A stretch of 64,000 nt of DNA from Phycisphaerales bacterium AB-hyl4 (GTDB lineage: Bacteria > Planctomycetota > Phycisphaerae > Phycisphaerales > Phycisphaeraceae), in contig JBGUBD010000001.1 in NCBI GenBank assembly GCA_041821185.1, positions 62,001 through 126,000 of the forward strand, read 5' to 3'. Every line of letters starts with the position of its first letter. Positions within the stretch are counted from its first letter, which is position 1. The notes beneath the pieces are model-generated. The model searched no databases and had not been told where the DNA came from. It saw only the letters and a list, made by a program, of their open reading frames with translations. Positions 45,925 to 57,052 of this stretch are shown here, one piece after another. The position numbers were made by a program, and so were the translations under genes.

Positions 45925-46415
45925 GGCCCACCCCCGCCCCCGGATGCGCCACCACCCGCGCCACCGCCGCCGCCGGGCTCACCCACGATGACAAAGTCGT
46001 ACAGCCCGGCCCGCTGCACGCGATTAATCAACGCCACCAGCATCGGCCCGCGGTCGACAGCCGGGCCCGCCGCGGCGTCGCCATCGAGCGTCGACTCCAT
46101 CGCCAGGAACAGTCGCGGCGGGTCGTCCGCTTCCGCCAGTTCGCTTAGCCGACTGTCGAGCGTGTCGTTGTCGACCGGCTCGCGGTTGAGGTAGATCTGG
46201 CCCGCGCGGTCGATGGTGATCGCTTTCACCGTGCCCGTCTGCGCCGCTTCGCCCGTGCCGACCGGCACGAGTTCGACCGGCAGCACCTCCGCGCGCACCA
46301 TCACCAGCAGGCTGTAGATGAAAAACGTCAGCAGGAGGAAGATGACGTCGAGCATCGGCAGCATTTCCACGCGCGGAGTGAGGTCGTGTCGGCGAACGTG
46401 AAGGCGTTGTCTCAT
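45921..46415 (-). CDS. ExbD/TolR-family protein
   Basis: 164 residues from the ATG at 46415, which has GGAG five bases upstream. The single membrane helix carries the essential aspartate in EMLPMLDVIFLLLTFFIY. The periplasmic domain follows (AITIDRAGQIYLNREPVD) and a glycine-rich tail ends the protein. It would use the proton gradient with ExbB to drive TonB. It is the first gene of the pair with the TonB-like protein. Confidence 0.85.
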   Translation of the reverse strand: MRQRLHVRRHDLTPRVEMLPMLDVIFLLLTFFIYSLLVMVRAEVLPVELVPVGTGEAAQTGTVKAITIDRAGQIYLNREPVDNDTLDSRLSELAEADDPPRLFLAMESTLDGDAAAGPAVDRGPMLVALINRVQRAGLYDFVIVGEPGGGGGAGGGASGGGGGP

Positions 46416-46625
46416 CAACTCCATGGTAGCCCGCGATCGGCCGATGTTGCAGGGCCGAGCCATCGCTAGCCGAAAGTAATTACAAAGGTTTTACTGATCG
46501 ACCCTTGACGAATGCTGCGCGGACCCGACAATCGATGCTGTCGAGCCGCGGTCACGGGGCCGGGCCGGAACGCATCTTTCACCTGCGAGGGGTTCGAACG
46601 CCTCCAAGATTGGGGAACACACACC

Positions 46626-47033
46626 ATGACCGACCAACCAAACGAACCAGGCAATATGCCGCCAAACGAAGACCCCACCACGCCGCCGATCGACGGAGGC
46701 GACGCCATTCCGCCGACGCCGGATGAAAAGAACATGGCGCTGGTCGCTCACCTGCTGGGCATTCTGCTGAGCGTCATCGGCCCGTTGATCATCTGGCTGA
46801 TCAAGAAAGACGATTCCAAGTTCGTCGACGATCAAGGCAAGGAAGCGTTGAACTTCCAGATCACGATTCTGATCGCCTACCTGATCAGCTCCGTGCTGAC
46901 GACGGTGCTCATCGGCTGCCTGCTGCTGCCGATCGTGATCATCGTCAACATTGTCTTCTGCATCATCGCCGCGATGAAGTCCAAGGAAGGCATCCGCTAT
47001 CGCTACCCGTTCGCGCTGCGGCTGATCAGCTGA
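46626..47033 (+). CDS. DUF4870 membrane protein
   Basis: 135 residues from the ATG at 46626. A proline/aspartate-rich cytoplasmic N-terminus (about 40 residues) is followed by the DUF4870 domain: MALVAHLLGILLSVIGPLII, KFVDDQGKEALNFQITILIAYL and IVFCIIAAMKSKEGIRYRYPF. Three to four membrane segments. Its function is unknown. It is followed by a strong terminator. Confidence 0.85.
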   Translation: MTDQPNEPGNMPPNEDPTTPPIDGGDAIPPTPDEKNMALVAHLLGILLSVIGPLIIWLIKKDDSKFVDDQGKEALNFQITILIAYLISSVLTTVLIGCLLLPIVIIVNIVFCIIAAMKSKEGIRYRYPFALRLIS

Positions 47034-47062
47034 TTCGCATGCCCATCCAAACGAATAACCGC

Positions 47063-47092
47063 AAAACCCGGAGACGCGCGTCTCCGGGTTTT
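47063..47092 (+). terminator. Terminator of the DUF4870 gene
   Basis: A perfect AAAACCCGGAGACG/CGTCTCCGGGTTTT palindrome with a CG centre, followed by GTTTTG. Confidence 0.85.
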
Positions 47093-47138
47093 GTTTTGCG
47101 CGCTGCGGCAGATTTGAGTGGGAGGGGTGATCGATGGC

Positions 47139-47167
47139 GAAGCCCACGGCGTGACGCCGTGGGCTTC
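47139..47167. repeat. CCCACGG palindrome near gpsA 3' end
   Basis: 14-base arms identical to those at 12964, but with a different central base (G instead of A), lying in the convergent spacer between the DUF4870 gene and gpsA. Confidence 0.9.
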
Positions 47168-47198
47168 AACCGCACCCGAGAATCATGCTCGATCCGTA

Positions 47199-48257
47199 TT
47201 ACCCCACCCGTTCCGGTTTCAGCTCACGTGTCATCAACTGGCTGATCGCTTCCAGCGGGTCGAGGCCTTCGAACAGCACCTGATGGATCGCAGCGGTGAT
47301 GGGCATCTCCACGCGATACTTTTCCGCGAGGGTGACGACGGCCTTGGTGGTGGGCACGCCTTCGACGACGCCGGGGATTTCTTCGAGCACCTCGGCGAGC
47401 TTTTTACCCTTGCCCAGCGCTTCGCCACAGGTGCGGTTTCGGCCGGTGGGCGAGAAGCAGGTGGTGGCGAGGTCGCCCACGCCGGCGATGCCGAAGAAGG
47501 TTTCCTGCGATGCGCCCATCGCGACGCCGAGGCGGGTGATCTCCGCCAGGCCGCGCGAGAGCAAGGCGCTCTTGGCGTTATTGCCCGCCTGCAAGCCGTC
47601 GAGGATGCCCGCCGCGAGGGCGATCACATTCTTCGTCGCGCCCGCCAGTTCGACGCCGAGCAGGTCCTTGTTTGTGTAGACGCGGAACCAGTGGGTCGTG
47701 AAGGTTTGTTGGAGCAATTCAGCGAAGGCGAGGTCATCCGACGCCGCGCAGACGGTCGCGGGGAGGCAGCGTGCCAACTCGCTGGCGACCGACGGGCCGG
47801 AGATGCTCGCCATCGGCCGAGCAGGTTTATCCGGATCGTCAGTGGACTTGTGCAGTACGTCGGCAATGATCTGCGTCGGGCGGAGCATGGTGTCCTGCTC
47901 GATGCCCTTGGCCACGGAAGCCACGGGTACGTTATCGGGCAGATGCTCAGCGAGGCGGGCCCAGACGGGGCGAATGTATTGCGTGGGGATGGCATTGACC
48001 ACAAGGTCGGCGTCGCGAAAGGCTCCTGTGTCATCCGCGGTTAAGCGAACCGCCTCAGGTAGCCGATATCCGGGCAGGTAGCGGGTGTTTTCCCGCGTCT
48101 GGATCAGCTCGGCGACGTGGTCGGCGAATGGGCCCCAGACCGTGACCTTGAAGCCTCGGCTTTCGAGCAGGAGGGCACAGACGGTCGCCATCGAGCCGTC
48201 GCCGATGATGCTGATACGTTCCGGGGCGTTGGGAGCGGGGTTGTTCTGGGAAGGCAT
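47199..48257 (-). CDS. gpsA: Glycerol-3-phosphate dehydrogenase [NAD(P)+]
   Basis: 352 residues from the ATG at 48257; the frame stays open further upstream but that part is antisense to the wza gene. Rossmann motif ISIIGDGSMATVCA (the family normally has GAGSWGTA), catalytic-lysine segment VELAGATKNVIALAAGI, GVGDLATTCFSPTGRNRT, and the C-terminal PTTKAVVTLAEKY. It makes glycerol-3-phosphate for phospholipids. Confidence 0.95.
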   Translation of the reverse strand: MPSQNNPAPNAPERISIIGDGSMATVCALLLESRGFKVTVWGPFADHVAELIQTRENTRYLPGYRLPEAVRLTADDTGAFRDADLVVNAIPTQYIRPVWARLAEHLPDNVPVASVAKGIEQDTMLRPTQIIADVLHKSTDDPDKPARPMASISGPSVASELARCLPATVCAASDDLAFAELLQQTFTTHWFRVYTNKDLLGVELAGATKNVIALAAGILDGLQAGNNAKSALLSRGLAEITRLGVAMGASQETFFGIAGVGDLATTCFSPTGRNRTCGEALGKGKKLAEVLEEIPGVVEGVPTTKAVVTLAEKYRVEMPITAAIHQVLFEGLDPLEAISQLMTRELKPERVG

Positions 48258-48512
48258 GGGCGTCCTGGCGCTGGGGTGATACTTACCTAGGTGGAAGTCG
48301 GCCACACGTTGGCGGCGGATCACCCCAATTGTGGCGGGTATGGCCTGCCGAGGCAAGGCGGCGAAGGTTGCCAGACGGGTTGTCGTTTGACGGGACTCGT
48401 TACTGCAAGGTAGCTTGCAGCCCCAGTACGCCGACCGATCCGGGTGGATTGGGCTGGTTGAACGCATGCGGATGTCGCGTCGCGGAGTCGGATCCTGATT
48501 CAGGAGCGCGTT

Positions 48513-49961
48513 GTGGAAACAAGTCATCGGACGTTGGAACGACCCTTGCGACGTGTATGGCGGTGGTCGCTGTTTGGCTTGCTGGCCGTGGTGCTGGTGG
48601 GCTGCGAGGTGGACTCGTTCTTCGACCAGTCCGTGGTGGGCCGGTGGGAGCGGACGCCGGTGACGCTGCCGATCCTCGATCGGCTTGACGTGATCGACGA
48701 GCAGGCGGGCCAGCGGCTCGACGTGACCGGCGTGCAGGCCGAAGACCTCGTGCCGGACGTGCGCGAATACGTCGTGGGCTCGGGCGACCTGATTACCGTG
48801 ACCATTTTCGAACTGATCCGCCCCGGCGAAGACGCGGTGCAGACCCGGCGTATCGACGAAGTCGGCCGCTTTCGGCTGCCGATCGTCGGCGCGGTGCGGG
48901 CGTCGAACATGACCCCCACCGAGCTTGAGCAGCACATCAGCGAAGTGCTCGAATCCGAAGGCGTGCTTCGTAACGCCGAGGTGAGCGTGATCGTGCAGGA
49001 GGCCCGGCAGAGCACGTTCAGCGTGCTGGGCGAGCCGGCGCAGGGCGGCACGGCCGTGGGCACGTACACCATTCCCAAACCCGACTTCCGACTGCTGGAC
49101 GCACTGGCCATGGCACGCGGCGTGCCGGGGCGAACCAAGCGTCTGCTGATCTACCGCCAGTCGCCTTTGACCGACGAGGTCGCCGGCGTGGTGCGTGACC
49201 GCGACGATGAAAACGGCGAGAACGGCGATCCGGGCGAGGCCCAGCAAGACGATCCGGCGGATCTGATCGACGAACTGCTGCGTGGCGAAGACCGCGACAC
49301 CAACCGTAGCGTCAACGGCCAGCCCGAGCGTCGCGAGGCGCCGCGCGGCATCGACGACGGCCTGGGGACGGACGAAGGCCGCGCACCCTGGGTATACGTC
49401 GGCAGCGAATGGGTCCGGGCCGACAGCCCCGCCGCCCGCGCCGGCCGACGAACGAGCGACCGTGACGACCTCGCCGCTCTCAGCGAGATGATCACCCAGC
49501 GCATCATCGAGATCCCCTACGACCGCCTGCTCGAAGGCGACATGCGCTACAACATCGTCATCCGCCCCGGCGACGTCATCCGCGTGCCCGCACCCACGGC
49601 CGGCTTCGTCTACATCATGGGCGAAATCAACCGCCCCGGCGCGTACGTCGTGCCGGGTGAAAACGACCTGACGCTCAAGCAGCTGATCGCCTCGGGCGGC
49701 AACCTCGGCCCGCTGGCCGTGCCCGAACGCGTCGACCTGACGCGTCGCGTGGGCACCAGCCAGGAAGCGACCGTTCGGCTGAACCTGCGAGCTATCTTCA
49801 ACGGCACGGAGCCCGACCTCTTCCTCAAGCCCAACGACATCGTCAACATCGGCACGAGCTTCTGGGCACAGCCGCTGGCGATCTTCCGCAACGGCTTCCG
49901 GGTGACGTACGGCTTCGGGTTCCTGCTCGACCGCAACTTCGGCCCGGACGTTTTCGACTAA
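48513..49961 (+). CDS. Wza-like polysaccharide export lipoprotein
   Basis: 482 residues from GTG 48513 with AGGAG just upstream. The signal peptide ends in LVGC, a lipobox. The polysaccharide-export domain has YVVGSGDLITVTIFE and RFRLPIVGAVRASNMTPTELE, followed by two SLBB-type domains (FSVLGEPAQGGTAVGTYTIP and VYIMGEINRPGAYVVPGEND) split by an Asp/Glu/Arg-rich linker of about 110 residues. It forms the outer-membrane part of the exopolysaccharide channel and heads the operon. Confidence 0.9.
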   Translation: METSHRTLERPLRRVWRWSLFGLLAVVLVGCEVDSFFDQSVVGRWERTPVTLPILDRLDVIDEQAGQRLDVTGVQAEDLVPDVREYVVGSGDLITVTIFELIRPGEDAVQTRRIDEVGRFRLPIVGAVRASNMTPTELEQHISEVLESEGVLRNAEVSVIVQEARQSTFSVLGEPAQGGTAVGTYTIPKPDFRLLDALAMARGVPGRTKRLLIYRQSPLTDEVAGVVRDRDDENGENGDPGEAQQDDPADLIDELLRGEDRDTNRSVNGQPERREAPRGIDDGLGTDEGRAPWVYVGSEWVRADSPAARAGRRTSDRDDLAALSEMITQRIIEIPYDRLLEGDMRYNIVIRPGDVIRVPAPTAGFVYIMGEINRPGAYVVPGENDLTLKQLIASGGNLGPLAVPERVDLTRRVGTSQEATVRLNLRAIFNGTEPDLFLKPNDIVNIGTSFWAQPLAIFRNGFRVTYGFGFLLDRNFGPDVFD

Positions 49962-50032
49962 AAACAGCATCGGACGCACGCTCGCGGCTGACCGCCGTCA
50001 GCATCGCTACCGATCACCTGGTTTAACCCCGA

Positions 50033-50060
50033 GCCCGCGCCACCCGGCGCGGGCTTTTCG
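50033..50060 (+). terminator. Terminator after the Wza-like gene
   Basis: Perfect nine-base stem GCCCGCGCC/GGCGCGGGC with an ACCC loop, followed by TTTTCG. It would separate the export gene from the exosortase gene, so the latter needs its own promoter. Confidence 0.8.
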
Positions 50061-52524
<2,464 letters not shown>

Positions 52525-52554
52525 CCCTGGCGAATGTGACGGAGAACTAAGTCG

Positions 52555-55500
52555 ATGGCCGCACGTGTCAACACCAAATTTGTCTTCATGCTCAGCGCCG
52601 CGCTGATCCTTCTGGTCGGCGGGGTCGGCGCCTACTGGTTCATGTTCGTCCACCGCGATCCGGAGGAAATGATCCAGCGCGGCGACCAGGCCTTCGCCGC
52701 CCAACAGTATGACGAAGCGGTCGAACAGTACGGCCGGGCGCTGCGCCGTCGCTCGAACGACACGAACCTGCTCGAAAAATACATCGCCGCACTCGAAATC
52801 GCGCCGGTCGAAACCGAGCTGCTCGCACAGCGATACGCCGGCCAACTTCAGGAATCGCACCGCCTGGTCAGCGAACAACGACGCGACGATCCGGAAGCGC
52901 TCGAGCAATACTACGGCCTGCTCTGGCAGCTGGCGCGAGACAATCTCGCCTCCCATTCACGCATCTACACGCTCAGCGACCGCCGCCTCGCGGACGACCC
53001 GGACAACGTGGTCGCCCGGGGCTATCGCGGTATGACCCAGACCCGTCGCCTTACCCTCGACCGCTCGCGTGCCGATCAGCTACAGGCCCGCGAAGATCTT
53101 GAGTTCGCCCTCGAACGCCGGCCCAACGACACGGAACTGATGCACCACCTGGCGCTGTGGAAGCTGTTCGAAGCGAACCGGCTGGACAGGCCGGCGGGCA
53201 ACCGCGAGCAGGCCGCCAACCTGCGGGCCGAGGCGGTCGCCTTGTCGCAGCAGATGCTCGAACACGCCCCGGACGATCGGCAGCGACAGGCGCTGCATCT
53301 GCGGCTACTGCTCGATCCGACGATCAACGAACAGGAGCAGGCCCGGCCCGTGCTCGATGCGCTCGAAGCACAGCTGCTGGAAGACCCCCAGCCGCGACAT
53401 GTCGTGCTCGCTACGGTGGACATGCTCGTCCGCTCGGACCGCACGCCGGTTGAAGGCACGAACCGGACGCAAGGCGTGATGCGGGCGACGCAACTGCTGG
53501 AAGCCGCGACGCAGGCGTACCCCGACGAAGCGGTCTATCGCCTGACGTTGGGGCGATACATGGTCGCCCTCGGTGAACGTGACGAAGCACTCGACCAATT
53601 CGAACGAACGCGGCAGACCGCTCAACGAGCGCCGGCGCTAGCGTTTCTGCGCTGGCAGCAGGCCGGCACGGAGGCGGCGATCCAGCAGGCGGACCTGCTG
53701 ATCGGGCGTATCCCGCAAGCCGAGTCCGACCAGCAGCGCGAAGCCCTGCGGCAAGAGGTGAATCAAATCCTCGAGCCGGTCCGCGAACGCGTGCCCGATG
53801 CACCGTCGCTCGCGTTGCTCGATGGCAAGCTCGCCCTGCTCGACGGTGAACTCGGCCAGGCCGCGATCATCTTCGACCAGGCCTCGGAGCGATACGACCA
53901 TCGCAACCCCGAACCGCTGCGGCTGGCTGCCCACGCGCATCGGCGTCAAGGCGACTGGGGCGCCGCCGCCGAGCGACTGGAACAGCTGCTCACGCTGCAG
54001 CCCGGCCGTGTCGACACGCATGTCGAGTTGGCGGACATCTACCTCAGCGGCGGCCAGACCGAGCAAGCCCAGCAACGGCTGGATGCCGTGCTCAACGAAG
54101 TGCCCGATCACCCGCAGGCGCTTCGCCTGAAGGCCCGCCTGCTCAGCCAGCAAGGCGCGTCGGATGAAGCGATCGACATTTACCGCAGCCTGGAGAACCT
54201 TGACGACGGCCAGGCCGTGATGGAACTGGTGCAGCTTTACCTGCGGTCCGACCAGCAAGGCGAAGCCGTAACGCTGCTGAATCGTCGACTTGAAGCGGCG
54301 CCCAACGACCTGCGTGCACTTCAGGCATTGCTTGCCCTCAATGACGATGTCGCCGAGGCCGAGCAACTGTTCGAAGCGGCGCTCGCCGACGGCGCGAGCG
54401 AGCAAGCAGTCAGTCGGTTGCGTCGCCTGTACGCCGGTGAAGAGATCTCCGTTGACGAAGCCATGGAAGAAGCGATCGCGGCCCGCGAGGACCCGATCGA
54501 GCGAGCGCTGCTGCGGGCCGAGATCGCCCGCCGGCGGGGTGACATGGACCAGTTCCGCGCCGCGTTGGACGAAGCGGAACAGATCGACCGGCACCACCCG
54601 CGTGTGGTCGAGATGCAGTTTGACGTAGCACTGGCCAACGAAGACTGGGAGCGTGCCCAGCGATACGCGCAGGCGGGGCGCGACCGCAACCTTGACCTGG
54701 CGGAGGGTGAGTTTTACCGCGGTCGATTGGCGGCGGCGCGGGGCGAGTTCCGCACGGCGGTGGCGCACCTGCGGCGGGGCCTCTCCGCTCGGCCGGTCTA
54801 CTCGGATGGATGGCGGTATCTCGGCGACGCCCAACGACTGAACCGCGACCTGGACGACGCGGCCGACGCGTATCGGCGTGCGGTCGAGCAGCGGCCGAAC
54901 AATGTGCCGGCCCTGCGCGGCCTGGCGGCGGTGCACGACGGCCGCGGCGAGCATGATGCCGCGCTGAGCCGACTGCGCGAAGCGCTTCAGCATCAGGGCA
55001 ACGATCCGCAACTGCTTGAACAGTACCTGCAATACGAGCAACAGCACGGCGACGTGCGGCAGGCAATTGCGTTGCGCCGGCAACTCGCGGAGCTTGCCAG
55101 CGATCAGTACGACAACCGCCGAACGCTTGCAGTGCTGCTGGCCCGCGCCGGCGAAGCGGACGAAGCCATCACCACCGCCGAGGCGTTGATCGAAGACGAA
55201 GGCGAAACGCGCACGAACGTCGCGCTGCTCGCCGAGGTGCACCGACTGGCGGACGATGCGGCGACCGGGCTGGCGACACTGGAAAATTACATCGCCCAGC
55301 GTGGCGATGAGCAATCGTCGGCCGACCAACGGCTGCTGGCCCGCTACAAGCTGTCGATCAACGACGGCGAAGGCGCGGTGGCCGCCTACGAACAGGCCAT
55401 CGCGTTGGACGACGACCCGCAGCAGCCCGCCAAGCGCGAGTTCGCCGACCTGCTGTTCGACCGTGGCGTGTTTGCCGAGGCGTTGCCGTTCTATCAGAGC

Positions 55501-57012
55501 CTGCACGAATCGATGCCGGAGGACACGGTTGTCGCGCTTCGGCTTGCCGAAACGCACATCCAACTGGGCAACCCGGAGCATGCCGAGGCCATCCTCGCCG
55601 ACGCGCCGGAGAGCGCGGAGCGATGGGCGCTGCAAGCGATCGTGGCGCGGGCGGGCGGCGACTTGGCGGGGGCGCGGCAGGCGATTGACCGCGCGATCGG
55701 CCGCAGCGATGCCAACGCGCTGCTTTATGTCGAGCGGGCGCGCATTCGAATTGAAGGCGAAGACGATCGGACCGCCGCGGCGTCGGACCTGCGTGAGGCG
55801 CTGCGCCTTTCGCCGGCGCTGCTGCCGGCCCGTCAGATGCTGGTGCAGTTGCAGTTGGGGCGCGGCGACACGGCCGCGGCCCAGCGAGAGCTTCGCACGA
55901 TGCTCAGCCAGGCGCCGCAGCATCGGGCCAGCCGACTGCTGCTGCTTGAGTTGTACGTCAATGACGGTGAGTATCGCGCGGCGGACAGTCTCGCCGCCGA
56001 GGGCCAGCAGCTTTCGCCGCAGGACCCGACGTGGCCTCGCTTGCGTGCGCAGGTGGCGGCGCAGGCGGGCGAGACGTCCGCGGCGGTGGGCCACTGGCGT
56101 AATGTGTTGGCCGTGTCCGCGAACGCGTCGCATCTGGCGGGGATGGTGAGCTTCCTGCTGGAGCAGGAGATGTACACCGAAGCGTTGAACGTATTAGGTG
56201 AGCACGAATCGTTGCTGTCGCAGTTCGCGATGCTCGAAGCGTTGCGCGGCCGGGCGCTGGCGGGCACGGGTCAGAACGATGCGGCCGAGGCTGCATTCGC
56301 CGCCGCACTGGGCGCGGCGCAGAACCCGGGCCAACTCGGTTCGGTGGCGGCGTCGATGATGCAGACGTGGGACGCGAGCGGCGCGATCGATCGGCTACAG
56401 ACGCTGGAGTCGGACTTGTCGCCGGTGAAGCGTCAGCTCGCCGCGGCGCAGATTGAAATTGCTTCCGGCCAGTATGAGCAGGCGTCCGACCGCTTACAGA
56501 CGATGACTTCCGAACTGGAGCAGGCTGAGCAGCCGGTGCGTGTGTTTGGCATGCAGTTGCTGGCGACGGCATTGCATCAAGGCGGGGCTCATGCCGAGGC
56601 ACGACAGGTTTACGAGCAGGTGCTCGAAGCGGCGCCCGAAGACGTGGCGGCGTTGAACAACCTGGCGTTTCTGCTGGCCACGCAGTTGGGCGAGCCGGAA
56701 TCGGCCCTTCCGCTGGCCGAACGTGCAACGGAGCTGGCACCACAGAACGCCCGCGTGCTCGACACACTGGGCTGGACACAGTACAAGATGGGCCTCCACG
56801 AGCAGGCCCGCGCGACGCTCGAGCAAGCTCTGGCCATCGAACCGTTGGCACCGACGTATCTGCATCTGGGTACGTTGCATCACGAATTGGGCAATACCGA
56901 GCAGGCGCAGGAACTGCTCACCGAAGCCGTCACCCTGGCTGAGCGATCGGGCGATCAAACATCGCTGGAGCAGGCCAACGAATTGCTGGCCCGGATTGCC
57001 GGCTCGAATTGA
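52555..57012 (+). CDS. Very large TPR-repeat protein of the exosortase/EPS locus
   Basis: 1485 residues. One N-terminal membrane helix (about 9-31, FVFMLSAALILLVGGVGAYWF) places the rest in the periplasm. More than twenty TPR units follow (for example MIQRGDQAFAAQQYDEAVEQ and NNLAFLLATQLGEPESALPL), so almost the whole protein is an alpha-solenoid. PEP-CTERM/exosortase loci typically include a large TPR scaffold (PrsT-like), and this fits that role; the exact partner is unknown. It starts 30 bases after the exosortase gene and is followed closely by the Wzc-like gene. Confidence 0.85.
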   Translation: MAARVNTKFVFMLSAALILLVGGVGAYWFMFVHRDPEEMIQRGDQAFAAQQYDEAVEQYGRALRRRSNDTNLLEKYIAALEIAPVETELLAQRYAGQLQESHRLVSEQRRDDPEALEQYYGLLWQLARDNLASHSRIYTLSDRRLADDPDNVVARGYRGMTQTRRLTLDRSRADQLQAREDLEFALERRPNDTELMHHLALWKLFEANRLDRPAGNREQAANLRAEAVALSQQMLEHAPDDRQRQALHLRLLLDPTINEQEQARPVLDALEAQLLEDPQPRHVVLATVDMLVRSDRTPVEGTNRTQGVMRATQLLEAATQAYPDEAVYRLTLGRYMVALGERDEALDQFERTRQTAQRAPALAFLRWQQAGTEAAIQQADLLIGRIPQAESDQQREALRQEVNQILEPVRERVPDAPSLALLDGKLALLDGELGQAAIIFDQASERYDHRNPEPLRLAAHAHRRQGDWGAAAERLEQLLTLQPGRVDTHVELADIYLSGGQTEQAQQRLDAVLNEVPDHPQALRLKARLLSQQGASDEAIDIYRSLENLDDGQAVMELVQLYLRSDQQGEAVTLLNRRLEAAPNDLRALQALLALNDDVAEAEQLFEAALADGASEQAVSRLRRLYAGEEISVDEAMEEAIAAREDPIERALLRAEIARRRGDMDQFRAALDEAEQIDRHHPRVVEMQFDVALANEDWERAQRYAQAGRDRNLDLAEGEFYRGRLAAARGEFRTAVAHLRRGLSARPVYSDGWRYLGDAQRLNRDLDDAADAYRRAVEQRPNNVPALRGLAAVHDGRGEHDAALSRLREALQHQGNDPQLLEQYLQYEQQHGDVRQAIALRRQLAELASDQYDNRRTLAVLLARAGEADEAITTAEALIEDEGETRTNVALLAEVHRLADDAATGLATLENYIAQRGDEQSSADQRLLARYKLSINDGEGAVAAYEQAIALDDDPQQPAKREFADLLFDRGVFAEALPFYQSLHESMPEDTVVALRLAETHIQLGNPEHAEAILADAPESAERWALQAIVARAGGDLAGARQAIDRAIGRSDANALLYVERARIRIEGEDDRTAAASDLREALRLSPALLPARQMLVQLQLGRGDTAAAQRELRTMLSQAPQHRASRLLLLELYVNDGEYRAADSLAAEGQQLSPQDPTWPRLRAQVAAQAGETSAAVGHWRNVLAVSANASHLAGMVSFLLEQEMYTEALNVLGEHESLLSQFAMLEALRGRALAGTGQNDAAEAAFAAALGAAQNPGQLGSVAASMMQTWDASGAIDRLQTLESDLSPVKRQLAAAQIEIASGQYEQASDRLQTMTSELEQAEQPVRVFGMQLLATALHQGGAHAEARQVYEQVLEAAPEDVAALNNLAFLLATQLGEPESALPLAERATELAPQNARVLDTLGWTQYKMGLHEQARATLEQALAIEPLAPTYLHLGTLHHELGNTEQAQELLTEAVTLAERSGDQTSLEQANELLARIAGSN

Positions 57013-57052
57013 TCCGTAACGAACAAGACCGCGAACCGAGGACGAAGCACCG

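Noticed and set aside
48258..49979. Upstream extension of gpsA over the Wza-like gene
   Set aside because: It would be antisense to a well-supported export lipoprotein; gpsA has its normal start at 48257.
53638..56133. An 831-codon open frame antisense to the large TPR gene
   Set aside because: The plus-strand frame has regular TPR repeats and a membrane anchor. The antisense product has no domain and mirrors codon bias.
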